The notes beneath the pieces are model-generated. The model had not been told where the DNA came from, ran no database searches, and was given only the letters and a program-made list of their open reading frames with translations. Of a stretch of 36,566 bases of DNA, positions 24,404-32,634 are shown piece by piece. Source of the DNA: an uncultured Planctomycetota bacterium (lineage in GTDB: Bacteria > Planctomycetota > UBA1135 > GCA-002686595); NCBI GenBank assembly GCA_903892045.1, contig CAITGX010000069.1, forward strand, positions 1 through 36,566. Reading direction: 5' to 3'. The translations under genes and the position numbers were made by a program. How positions within the stretch are numbered: the first letter of the stretch is position 1; every line of letters begins with the position of its first letter.

Positions 24404-27253
24404 TCAATACTTTGTCCAGCAGGCCTGCCGATCGGTCTTGGTCACGCCGTTCGCCGTGACGGTGACCGTGATGGTCATCTGCTCGGTCCCCTGAGCGGGG
24501 TCCAACAGCAACAGGTTCGGAACGCTCGTCGAGAAGCGCGCCAAGCCGCTCGGCGACTGCACCGACCAGACAACACTGCCGTTGATGTTGCTGACCGAAT
24601 GATCCTTGAACAGGAACGGCTGGCCGAGCGAGTCGGCGTAGAACCCGGTTGCGTAGCAGCGAATGCCGGTCTGTGCGGGGTTCGTGAACACGCGGTTCGA
24701 TGGCACCGCCATGACGCTCGTCAGCACTGGCGCGGCGTTGGGTGGCGCTCCCGGAATCGCGACCTGCTGCCCTGCAAGGGAGTCGACCGGGATCGAGATC
24801 GTGAGCGGCGCTGCGCGAGTGTTCAGGAACGAAGCTGCCGCACCGGAATAGCCCGTGTGGAGCTCGCCCAGGATGTTGCCGCTCGGGTTGGAGTTCGTCA
24901 GCTGCAGGAACGGCACGCTGCTGCCATCCAGGGCATTCGAGACCACGAAGCCCTGCGCCCCGTTGGCGAGGTCCGGCCGCCAGACCAGGCGCGAGCGGGT
25001 CGTGAAGGCATCCGACGCTGCGCCGCCGAAGGGCAGGACGTCGCTGATGGACTGGGTTTGCAGCCCACCAGATCCGACCCGCAGGTTGTCGGTGGTCGTG
25101 TAGTTGGCAGCCACCGTCGGCGGAAAGGTCTGCGGCCCGCTGGCAAGCCCAAGACTCTGCGGCGCCCGGGTGCAAGCCACCGCAGTGCCCGCATCATCGT
25201 TGTAGGAGAATGTCGGCGGAAACTGGTTGGACGAGGAGAAGTTGATCTGGGAGGTACCACTCGGCCCATAGCGGACGAACAACACCCACTCATCGGTCTC
25301 ATAGCTGTACGAGCCGTTGTTGACGCGCTTGGTCGTGCCATCGTCCATGTTGACGAGCCAGGCATCCTCGTAGTCGCCAGTTCCCGAGCCTTGGACGTAC
25401 GTGTCGTCGCTGACCGGCGACCAGATATAGAAATCCTGCGGCGTGCTCGGAACGCCCGCCCAACCCAGCTTGCGAAGCCCGCCACGCACATCACCCGGCA
25501 CGGCGCGCAGCGCCCGTTGCCGCAACTGCAGGACCTCGTCGACCCAGGCAGCACGGAACGATCCCTTGGGCCACGGGCCAAGCTGGAAGTTGGCTTGAGC
25601 CTGATTTGCACTGCTCCAGTAGCCAGTGCCGGTGTACCAGCAGTTCATGTACCAGTAGTTGGTCCGAGCCGGCACGCCGCTGCCCGGCAAGTCCGCCAAG
25701 ATCCAATCGCTGCCCAGCGAGGACGGAGGTACGAGCTGCTGTGCCGCCACGATGTCCGCTGCGTAGCCGGGACGCGAGCCCACCGGGAAGGCATTCGGCT
25801 CGCCGGTCAGCATCTGGCGCACGATCTCGAGGTTCTGGAACTGCAGGTTCTGGCCGTCGACGAGGCCTTCGTAGGGAAACGCGTAGGGATCCAGATGCGC
25901 CCACTCCATCAGCAGGTTCATGCTGAGCATGAGGTAGCCGAGGAAGTAGTCCTGCTTCGCGCGCAGCTCGTCGAGCGCCTCGTTCGTGCGCATCGGGAGG
26001 AACAGCGTGTTCGCGTCCGGTGTCTGGTTGCCGTACTTCTCCAGCATCATGTCGGCGGCGAGGATCGACACCAGCGGACCGTTGGCCGCCCCGCGCCCCA
26101 CGAGCATGTCGCTCAGCGTGTAGAAGTCCTCGCGCATGCCTTGCGTCCCGCCGGCGGCGTACTCGTGCAGCGCCAGGCCGGCGAGTTGCGGCGAATAGGT
26201 GTCGGGGGACAGGTAGCTCTGCCACAGCTGCGTGTACAGGCGGATCCGCGCACAGGCCGGGCCGATCTCGTCCATCGTGTTCTGCCATGCGAGCTGGTAG
26301 GTGTTTCCGACCGCCGCGGTCTGCATCTCGGCGACCGTCTCCTGGATCGCTTCGAGTTCCGCAAGCAGTTCAGCGTTCGACGGCGGCGAGGGGAGGATTC
26401 CCGCCTGGTGCAGGAGCCAGCCGACGCCGGGAGCCACGAATTTTGCGTCGAGCGAGTAGTGCGCATCATTGGGCAGCTCCTTGAGCTGCTTCATCCAGAA
26501 CCCCTCTTCAGGCTTGGCCATGATGCCCGGTCCGGCGCTGCCTTCCGAAGATCCGTACAGCGCTCGGTGCAGCGCCTCGTAGGGCTTCGGCTTGCGATAC
26601 GAACGCACCGCGCCGGCGCCCATGTCCGCGACGATGCCGTCGATGTGCTCGTCGAGGGTGCCTGACGCGCTCGCTTCGAACTCGGCCAGCACCATCGACC
26701 ACGAGAACGGCGAGCGATGCGTGTCGCCAAGTCCCGAGTGCAGCTCCACGTCGGGCGGGATGCCCAGCAGGTCCTTGGCGAGCTGTTCGGAAGCGGCGAT
26801 GCTCGCTTCGGGGTGGAGCCTGCGGTAGCGCGAGGCGAGCGTCGCGACGGGCCCGATCCAGACGAGCGGGAGCCCGTCCTGAAATTGCGTCAGGTCGAGA
26901 TCGCGCGACAGGTGGACCGTCTGCTCGCCGCGCCCCGTGTCGACCAACACGCCGACTTCGATGCGCCCGACGAACTCGCCCAGCTCTTCGGCAGCGAAGC
27001 GGAACTGGCCGTTCTCGCGCACCGTGGACTCCGCCAGCACGCTCTCGTCCGCTGCGATGGCGCGCACCGCCTCGCCGTGGAACTGCTGGTGCGTCCGACC
27101 GCCGAACAGCAGCGATCCCTGCAGGAATTCGGGCGGCGGCGGAACGGTGGGATCCTCGGAGCCCCCTTCGCTGCACGCCTGTAGGGCGAGAACGGCGGCC
27201 AAGGCGACGAAGACTGCCAGCAGGAAACGATCGAGGGGGCTGGGGGAGCGCAT
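24404..27253 (-). CDS. Large lipoprotein of unknown family (tandem paralogue 1)
   Basis: 949 residues; the signal (FLLAVFVALAAVLALQAC) has lipidated Cys27. It contains the same segments as the downstream gene: ELGEFVGRIEVG, SRDLDLTQFQDGLPLVWIGP and VATLASRYRRLHPEASIAAS, HRSPFSWSMVLAEFEA, DEHIDGIVADMGAG, RSYRKPKPYEALHRALYG, helical AELLAELEAIQETVAEMQTA, SDMLVGRGAANGP, LSMNLLMEWAHLDP, AAQQLVPPSSLGSD, then beta modules and a last Ig-like domain (GSVVWSVQSPSGLARF, LLLDPAQGTEQMTITVTVT). The shared helical core could be a binding scaffold. Neither a fold nor a function could be named. The first gene of the pair, preceded by a 15-bp palindrome that may control it. Confidence 0.75.
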   Translation of the reverse strand: MRSPSPLDRFLLAVFVALAAVLALQACSEGGSEDPTVPPPPEFLQGSLLFGGRTHQQFHGEAVRAIAADESVLAESTVRENGQFRFAAEELGEFVGRIEVGVLVDTGRGEQTVHLSRDLDLTQFQDGLPLVWIGPVATLASRYRRLHPEASIAASEQLAKDLLGIPPDVELHSGLGDTHRSPFSWSMVLAEFEASASGTLDEHIDGIVADMGAGAVRSYRKPKPYEALHRALYGSSEGSAGPGIMAKPEEGFWMKQLKELPNDAHYSLDAKFVAPGVGWLLHQAGILPSPPSNAELLAELEAIQETVAEMQTAAVGNTYQLAWQNTMDEIGPACARIRLYTQLWQSYLSPDTYSPQLAGLALHEYAAGGTQGMREDFYTLSDMLVGRGAANGPLVSILAADMMLEKYGNQTPDANTLFLPMRTNEALDELRAKQDYFLGYLMLSMNLLMEWAHLDPYAFPYEGLVDGQNLQFQNLEIVRQMLTGEPNAFPVGSRPGYAADIVAAQQLVPPSSLGSDWILADLPGSGVPARTNYWYMNCWYTGTGYWSSANQAQANFQLGPWPKGSFRAAWVDEVLQLRQRALRAVPGDVRGGLRKLGWAGVPSTPQDFYIWSPVSDDTYVQGSGTGDYEDAWLVNMDDGTTKRVNNGSYSYETDEWVLFVRYGPSGTSQINFSSSNQFPPTFSYNDDAGTAVACTRAPQSLGLASGPQTFPPTVAANYTTTDNLRVGSGGLQTQSISDVLPFGGAASDAFTTRSRLVWRPDLANGAQGFVVSNALDGSSVPFLQLTNSNPSGNILGELHTGYSGAAASFLNTRAAPLTISIPVDSLAGQQVAIPGAPPNAAPVLTSVMAVPSNRVFTNPAQTGIRCYATGFYADSLGQPFLFKDHSVSNINGSVVWSVQSPSGLARFSTSVPNLLLLDPAQGTEQMTITVTVTANGVTKTDRQACWTKY

Positions 27254-27264
27254 GGACGTTGCTT

Positions 27265-27279
27265 CCAGGCGACGCCTGG
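27265..27279. promoter_or_regulatory. 15-bp perfect palindrome before the lipoprotein operon
   Basis: CCAGGCG-A-CGCCTGG ends 12 bases before the ATG at 27253 (reverse strand). In the transcript the 3' arm runs into GGAAG, the only Shine-Dalgarno-like sequence for that start. The site could be a hairpin that hides the ribosome site or a protein operator. Confidence 0.45.
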
Positions 27280-27679
27280 AGGAGGGGACTTGCCGGACGT
27301 TACCAGACCACGCTCGGAATGGCCCATCAGGCGACCCGTGTCGACGCAGACGGTTCAAGACGGAGTCCGTGGCGTCGGCGCGCTGCGGGTTGCCATGCCT
27401 TCGCATGGACGGAAAGTCGCGCTGCTCGGATGCGGAGGACGCGAGCCTGCCGTCCAGAGCTGCCTGCGACCGGCAAGCTCCCGCCCTGCCATGCGACCCT
27501 CGACGAGAGAGGCGGTGATCCGGCGCTTTGCGCCGTTCAGCTCGCGCCGCGCAGAATGCCGTGAGAGGCCTCAGCTGAAGCCAACCACTGCAATCAGAGA
27601 GCGCGGCAGGCGTTGTCGCTGCGGAAGAGCCGACGGCCCTACACGGCGAGCGGGCCCGCGCGGATCCAAGGTGTCGACA
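27280..27679. other. Gene-poor stretch upstream of the lipoprotein operon
   Basis: No frame on either strand has recognisable protein features. The promoter for the lipoprotein pair should lie here, but no convincing -35/-10 pair was seen. Confidence 0.4.
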
Positions 27680-27737
27680 CCAACACCGCGCGGCCGACGA
27701 CGAGCGCCTTCGGCGGAGGTGATCTGCTTGGAGTTCC
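27680..27737 (+). repeat. Decayed IS91-like terminal repeat, copy 7
   Basis: The segment CAACACCGCGCGGCCGACGA through CTGCTTGGAGTTCC follows the last ~60 bases of the repeat consensus with scattered changes. The subterminal stem is retained with one wobble (GCGGA-GGTGA-TCTGC). Same orientation as the other copies. Too diverged to be sure without an alignment. Confidence 0.45.
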
Positions 27738-28004
27738 GAGCCATCGGGATCCTCGGAAGAGCTACTGCTCGACCGCAGGCTTGCTCGGCGGTGCGCCATC
27801 TGGCTCGCTCGAACTCGCGACGCGCGAAGGGCTATGGTTCAGCGCGGCGCAAGTCCCGGCGCTCGTCGGGACTCATGCCGGAACGGTCGTGATCGAGCTC
27901 GAGGCGCGGCTCACGGTCCACCTGCGCGATGAACCGACGGCATGTGCGCGAGTGGACATCGACTCAGACGGGGAACACGAACGCGTTGCACTGCCGCGCG
28001 GCGT
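27738..28004 (+). other. Possible 5'-truncated gene fragment
   Basis: Right of repeat copy 7, the forward frame reads GSLELATREGLWFSAAQVP, then GTVVIELEARLTVHLRDEPT and DIDSDGEHERVALPRGVQ before running into the NAT gene tail. It looks like a beta-rich protein end, cut at the repeat like the other fragments. No family assigned and no start codon. Confidence 0.3.
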
Positions 28005-28853
28005 TCAGCGCGCGGGCGGAGGCGGCGTGGGTGAGTCGGGCGGCAGAGCCATCACCAGTTCTTCACTGATCCCGAAGTCCTCGATCAGCTGGCGCAGTTG
28101 TTCGGCGCGCTCGAGGGGTGTTTGTCGGACTTGACCGTCTGCGTCGAATTCCACTCGCTTGCCGAGTGCGATGCCCATCACTCGGTTGTCGCGATTGCGT
28201 CGCAGTGTCACAGAGTAATTGAAAGGGCTCCACGGACGGGTCATCTCGTGGCGACGCCGAAAGTCATCGCGCGTGGCACCCAGATATTCGATGCGGCAGT
28301 CGAAACCCTCGGGCCGGTGCAGCGGATGCCAGAAGACATGCCAACGCCCGTCTCGCTTGCTGCAGCGGACGCCCCAGGCGGGATGGTCGACGGTGGTAGG
28401 TTCGTCGCGCAGCAGCAAGGGATCGCCGTGGAGCAGCGAGGCATCGACCAGATAGCACTCCCCGTCGAGATGGACCACCACCGTGCCGTGACCGGGAGGC
28501 GGATAGGCGGAGGCCATCATGGTGCCCACACCGCGCTCGGTCCTGAAACCCAGCTCGCTCAGCAAGCTGTGGAGAGCGCCGTGGGCTGGCCAACAGGTGC
28601 CGCCGGTGCCGTGGGCGAGCCAAGCCTCGAAGAACTCCTTGGCGTCATCACCGGCGAGTGGGGTTGTGTCGCCGCGCTGCAGGTGGAGCAGCTTGCGAAT
28701 GTTGTCGAATGGAACTTCGTGACACCACCGGGAGTAGAGGAGTCGCAGTCCCTGAAGGTCCGGGTCTGGCCGGCATGCAAGGCCGAGTCGCTCGAGGACG
28801 CGCTCGACCAGCGCGGGTCCCAGCTCATCATGCTGCGCGATCTTGTGTTCCAT
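28005..28853 (-). CDS. Arylamine N-acetyltransferase (NAT)
   Basis: 282 residues. The Cys-His-Asp triad is Cys87 (GTGGTCWPAHGAL), His122 (PPGHGTVVVHLDG) and Asp137 (CYLVDAS). HEVPFDNIRKLLHL near the N-terminus and RPWSPFNYSVTLRRN near the end are also typical. The enzyme transfers acetyl from acetyl-CoA to arylamines or hydrazines in the cytoplasm; relatives also act in amide synthase steps of natural-product pathways. Nothing in the neighbourhood suggests such a pathway. The C-terminal tail is Pro-rich. Start ATG 28853 fits family length. Confidence 0.88.
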   Translation of the reverse strand: MEHKIAQHDELGPALVERVLERLGLACRPDPDLQGLRLLYSRWCHEVPFDNIRKLLHLQRGDTTPLAGDDAKEFFEAWLAHGTGGTCWPAHGALHSLLSELGFRTERGVGTMMASAYPPPGHGTVVVHLDGECYLVDASLLHGDPLLLRDEPTTVDHPAWGVRCSKRDGRWHVFWHPLHRPEGFDCRIEYLGATRDDFRRRHEMTRPWSPFNYSVTLRRNRDNRVMGIALGKRVEFDADGQVRQTPLERAEQLRQLIEDFGISEELVMALPPDSPTPPPPAR

Positions 28854-29577
28854 GGAGCGGCGGGCTCCGCTGCCCCAGCAATGGGCGGAAGTATCAGCGG
28901 GACGGCAGTGGAATGCAACGCACCGATCCGCTCCTGTCGGGCGCAGCGCAGATGTGTCACGAGCTGCGCCGCTCGGGGCCGTGGCGCTGCACGCCATGCA
29001 TCCGTGCGTGCAGTGGCTCACCTCAACATGTCGGCAGCAGACGCAGCATCCGCTTCGTGAGCGTGGCACAGACGTGTGCACATCCTGCGCTTCAACTGCT
29101 CGCAGGCCAGTCGGGGAATGCCCGCCCATCTCTGCCTGTGCGTCGCCACGCCAAGAAATATCTCCTTCCATGCAGCGTGCGGCTCCGGTGGGCGGGAACG
29201 CCGAGGCACGCGGTGTGAGATCCCGAGGCGCGTTGCGCAGCAACGCACGACCTTCGCGCAGGCTCAAGCCGTGGGGTGATGAAGCGTGCGCCCTTGGGAA
29301 GGGCGAGTCGATGGCGGCCGGCTCAGCCGCACCCCCAAGCCCGGCGAGCGCGTCCGCGCGCGCCAACGCTGCTCGAGCACATCGAGAACTGGGCCACTCG
29401 GGTCTCCCGGAGACCGGTCGAGCGCACGCTCGACCCAACCGAAAGGCCAGCAGCTCGTCCGAGGTCGTCCGCGTGGCGCTCTGGTCCCCGAACGAACGCG
29501 CTGCTTGGCCTCGGTGAGGAGCGCTGACGTCGGGGCACTCGAGAGCACCACGCCACGCGCACGCTCAGGCCGACCCG
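28854..29577. other. Gene-poor 724-bp stretch between NAT and dbpA
   Basis: Long open frames cross it on both strands, but their translations are compositionally driven (Arg, Ala and Cys-rich) with no motif, signal peptide or start context. GTTGC-GCA-GCAAC near 29233-29245 is a small hairpin. Probably decayed DNA plus the promoter of the NAT gene. Confidence 0.4.
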
Positions 29578-30984
29578 TCAGCGCTGCATCGCATCGAGCA
29601 GGCGCACCTTGAAGCTCCGGCCCTTCACCTTGCCCTGCGACAGCTTCTGGAGAGCGAGCGGTGCGATCGAGCGCTCGACCGCTACGTACGCCGCGTGCTC
29701 GTTGACGTGGATCTTCCCGACCTGCGTCGCGCTGAATCCGGCGCTGCCCGTCAGGGCGCCGAGCACGTCTCCTGCGCGCAGCTTCTCGCGCCGGCCGCCG
29801 AGGATCTGGAGCGTGGCCATCGGAGGCTGGAGCGGCGTGCGGGAGCCGGTGCGGCGCGCGGGAAGGCTCGCCCACTCGAACTTGACGCCGTGCGCTTCCT
29901 CGATGCGCTCGACGAAGACCTGCTCGCGTCGGCTCGCGAGGCTGAAGGCCCAGCCTTCGGCGTCGACGCGCCCCGTGCGGCCGATGCGGTGCGTGTGGAC
30001 GCTCGGGTCGGGCGTGATGTCGACGTTGATCACGGCTTCGAGCTGCGCGATGTCGAGCCCGCGAGCGGCGACGTCGGTGGCGACGAGCACGGAACAGCTG
30101 CGGTTGGCGAACTGGATGAGCACCTGATCGCGCTCGATCTGCTCGAGCTCGCCATGCAGCGCCAGAGCGACGTATCCGGAAGCCTCGAGCGTCGCCAGCA
30201 GGTCGCGGCACTGCTCGCGCGTGTTGCAGAACGCGAGCGTGCTCACGGGGCGGTGCTTGTCGAGCAGCAGCGTCACCGCGTCGAGGCGCTGCTCCTCCTC
30301 AATCCTGTGGAACACCTGACGGATCTTGGTCGAAGCGTGCTGCTCGAGCAGCTTCACTTCCTTGGGCTCGCGCAGGAACTGGCGGCTCAACTGCGCAATG
30401 CCCTCCGGGTACGTCGCGGAGAAGAGCAGCGTCTGGCGGGCGGAGGGGCAGGCGCGCGCGAGCGCCACGATGTCGTCGAAGAAGCCCATGTCGAGCATGC
30501 GGTCCGCCTCGTCGAACACCAGCGTGTTCAGCGCGTCCAGCTTCAGGCTCTCGCGTCGGATCAGGTCGAGCAGCCGGCCCGGCGTGCCGACCACGACGTG
30601 AGCACCGTACTCGAGGCTCGTCATCTGCGCGCGCGCCGGCGTTCCACCGCACAGCGTGAGAACCTTGAGGTTCTCCTCCGTGCGCGCGAGGCGCCGCAGC
30701 TCCTGGGCCACCTGCTCCGCGAGCTCGCGCGTCGGGCACAGCACGAGCGCCTGCACGCTGGTCGTCCGGAGGTCGAGCTTCGAGAGCAGCACCAAGCCGA
30801 AGGCCGCCGTCTTCCCGCTTCCCGTCTTCGCCTGCACGATCAAGTCGTGACCCGCCAGCCCGAGCGGCAGGCTCGCCGCCTGCACCGGCGTCATCGAGTC
30901 GTAGCCCAGCCGCGCCAGATTCGCGAGGCTTGCCGGTGAGAGCGGGAGGGCGCTGAACTGCGATCCTGAGCTGGGCTGTTCCAT
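29578..30984 (-). CDS. dbpA: DEAD-box RNA helicase DbpA
   Basis: 468 residues. Q-motif GYDSMTPVQAASLPLGLAGH, Walker A AKTGSGKTAAFG, PTRELAEQ, TPGRLLD, VFDEADRMLDMGF (DEAD), LLFSATY (SAT), VLVATDVAARGLDI and HRIGRTGRVD (motif VI) are all present. The C-terminal ~75 residues (KLRAGDVLGALTGSAGFSAT, QVGKIHVNEHAAYVAVERSI, GKVKGRSFKVRLLDA) form the DbpA RNA-binding domain that recognises hairpin 92 of 23S rRNA, pointing to a role in 50S subunit assembly. Start ATG 30984 chosen because the Q-motif region then begins at the usual distance. Single-gene unit as far as visible. Confidence 0.9.
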   Translation of the reverse strand: MEQPSSGSQFSALPLSPASLANLARLGYDSMTPVQAASLPLGLAGHDLIVQAKTGSGKTAAFGLVLLSKLDLRTTSVQALVLCPTRELAEQVAQELRRLARTEENLKVLTLCGGTPARAQMTSLEYGAHVVVGTPGRLLDLIRRESLKLDALNTLVFDEADRMLDMGFFDDIVALARACPSARQTLLFSATYPEGIAQLSRQFLREPKEVKLLEQHASTKIRQVFHRIEEEQRLDAVTLLLDKHRPVSTLAFCNTREQCRDLLATLEASGYVALALHGELEQIERDQVLIQFANRSCSVLVATDVAARGLDIAQLEAVINVDITPDPSVHTHRIGRTGRVDAEGWAFSLASRREQVFVERIEEAHGVKFEWASLPARRTGSRTPLQPPMATLQILGGRREKLRAGDVLGALTGSAGFSATQVGKIHVNEHAAYVAVERSIAPLALQKLSQGKVKGRSFKVRLLDAMQR

Positions 30985-31427
30985 GGGGCGCCCAGCACGG
31001 TACGGCTTTCGATGCCCTCCTGTCCCCCATTCGTCGAACACGCTTCGCAACCGAGCACGCCTCAGCGCCCGGCCGAGCCGGACGCAGCATCGCGCCCAGG
31101 GTCATCCGCGTGACTGTTCCATCCTCGGTTGGACAGCCCGCATGTTCATCGGCGCGCTCGCCACTGAACGCTTGCGCGTCCAAGAACTCCTTCGTGGCGA
31201 TCGCCCAGACGGTTGAGAGCGACTCGCACGCTCAGACTCACCGCAGCGACGTCCTGCAAGTGCGCTCGCCCAGCGGGGCGCGAACGGTAGCGGGTCGCTG
31301 TGAGTTCGCGCTCGATCCGCTCGAGCGCGCATTCGGCGTCGACGACTTGCGAGTGCACGCCGGGCACGCGTCCGCGACGGACGCTGGCTGGCGGCGCCGA
31401 AGCGCCGAGCGCTATTCTGAGCGACGC
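30985..31427. other. Gene-poor stretch between dbpA and a small membrane protein
   Basis: 443 bases holding the divergent upstream regions of dbpA and the gene at 31428. A GGCGC-CGAA-GCGCC stem-loop (31393-31406) sits just before the putative -10 at 31413. No gene recognised. Confidence 0.4.
31413..31418 (+). promoter_or_regulatory. Possible -10 element, leaderless-type
   Basis: TATTCT lies nine bases before the ATG at 31428, leaving no room for a Shine-Dalgarno sequence, and none is present. This would give a leaderless or nearly leaderless mRNA. No clear -35. Confidence 0.3.
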
Positions 31428-31697
31428 ATGAAGAGCGCCATCCGGCTTCGCTTGTCAGCCCTCGTGCTGGGATTGCTGGCCATGCCGTTGGGTCTGGTCT
31501 GGGCCTACTGGATCGCGCTGCTCGCGCTGCCCTTGGGCGGCGGTGGCCTGCTGCTCCTGCGTGCCGCGGAGCGCCGTGCTCCGCGCCAAGCGGCCAAGCC
31601 CGCGGAACGACGCCTGCACATGGTGGCCCGAGGCGTCATCTGGCTCTCGTTCGCAGCCTCGGCTACGGCGCTGGTCGCCGTCCTGATCGCAGGCTGA
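31428..31697 (+). CDS. Small two-helix membrane protein
   Basis: 89 residues: helix 1 about 8-50 (LSALVLGLLAMPLGLVWAYW and a second hydrophobic run ALLALPLGGGGLLLL), a basic loop (RAAERRAPRQAAKPAERRLH), and a last helix (GVIWLSFAASATALVAVLIA). Family not recognised; the fold suggests a small inner-membrane protein with its Arg-rich loop in the cytoplasm. It has no close neighbour gene in the same direction. Confidence 0.55.
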   Translation: MKSAIRLRLSALVLGLLAMPLGLVWAYWIALLALPLGGGGLLLLRAAERRAPRQAAKPAERRLHMVARGVIWLSFAASATALVAVLIAG

Positions 31698-32634
31698 CCG
31701 TGAGCACGACCCAGCGAGCCTGCATCGACGAGAGGCTGCGCTAGCTGAAGGCGCGTCAGCGCCGAGTTCCTCGCGCTCGTCTCGCCCGTGCCCTCCAAGC
31801 TCGTCTTCGGCATGGGGCCCGTCGCTGCGCAGCGCCTCGTCGAATTCCCGTGAAGCGCATGCGCCTTCGGAGTCTTGAGGAACTGGCACGGCCTGCGTCA
31901 ACTCCCGGCCGCGCTGGCGCGGCACACGCGCTCCCACTCGGCCTCGGTGAAGAGGCGCAGGCGATGCTGCGCCCGAACCCGGCGAGCTGCTCCCAACTCG
32001 CGCCGACGAGCGTGTCAGATCTGGCCGAGATCGCTCCGCGCTCCTCGTTCGGATCGACCCCGTGGTCGTGAAGGTGATCGCGCCAGCGCCGTGACTCAGG
32101 TCCCAAGTCAGGCCCCATCGTGGCCTCAAACTCGAGCGCGCATGCCCACCCGAGTGCTGAGCCAGGAATTCGTCCCCAAAAGCCGCCCGAGCGACGTGTG
32201 CGACCGGATCGTGTCGTCGTCCCCACGCGCCCAGCAACTCCGACCGCGCCCACTCGCGCCGCTCGACCCGAGCGGAGCTCCAACGACGAACTCCTCGCCA
32301 TCAATGTCCCCACTTGTCCGCGCGGCGCAGAGGATCGATCATCGCGCGCGAGATCCTCGCGCATCGGGGGCGCTCTACCGAGCTCGCGAGCTCCGCACCA
32401 GCCAGCCTGCGTGCGTGCGAGCGGCGGACGCGCGCTGATGAATCCCCTAGCTGGATCGGCGGATCCCTGCGAGACTCGGGCCGGCGGTGAGCGATGACCG
32501 CACCGGGCGGAGCTCCTCTGTCTGGCATTCCTGTCCGCCGAGCCTCTGGGCGCGGCTGGAGAGGCCCCGGCGGGGTGGGTCGCGATGCCCCCTAGGAATC
32601 CACGGTCGAGCGCGGCAACGGCGGGGGCACGACG
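31698..32634. other. 937-bp stretch of decayed DNA
   Basis: No convincing gene. On the reverse strand around 31898-31960 a short frame reads LRLFTEAEWERVCRAS before a stop. This recalls the LPTEAEWEyA(C/A)R motif of formylglycine-generating-enzyme (SUMF1) domains and may be a gene relic. Other long open frames here are low-complexity Arg/Ala/Ser readings. The promoter for the gene at 32635 should be near its right end; a G-run eight bases before the ATG may serve as ribosome site. Confidence 0.4.
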
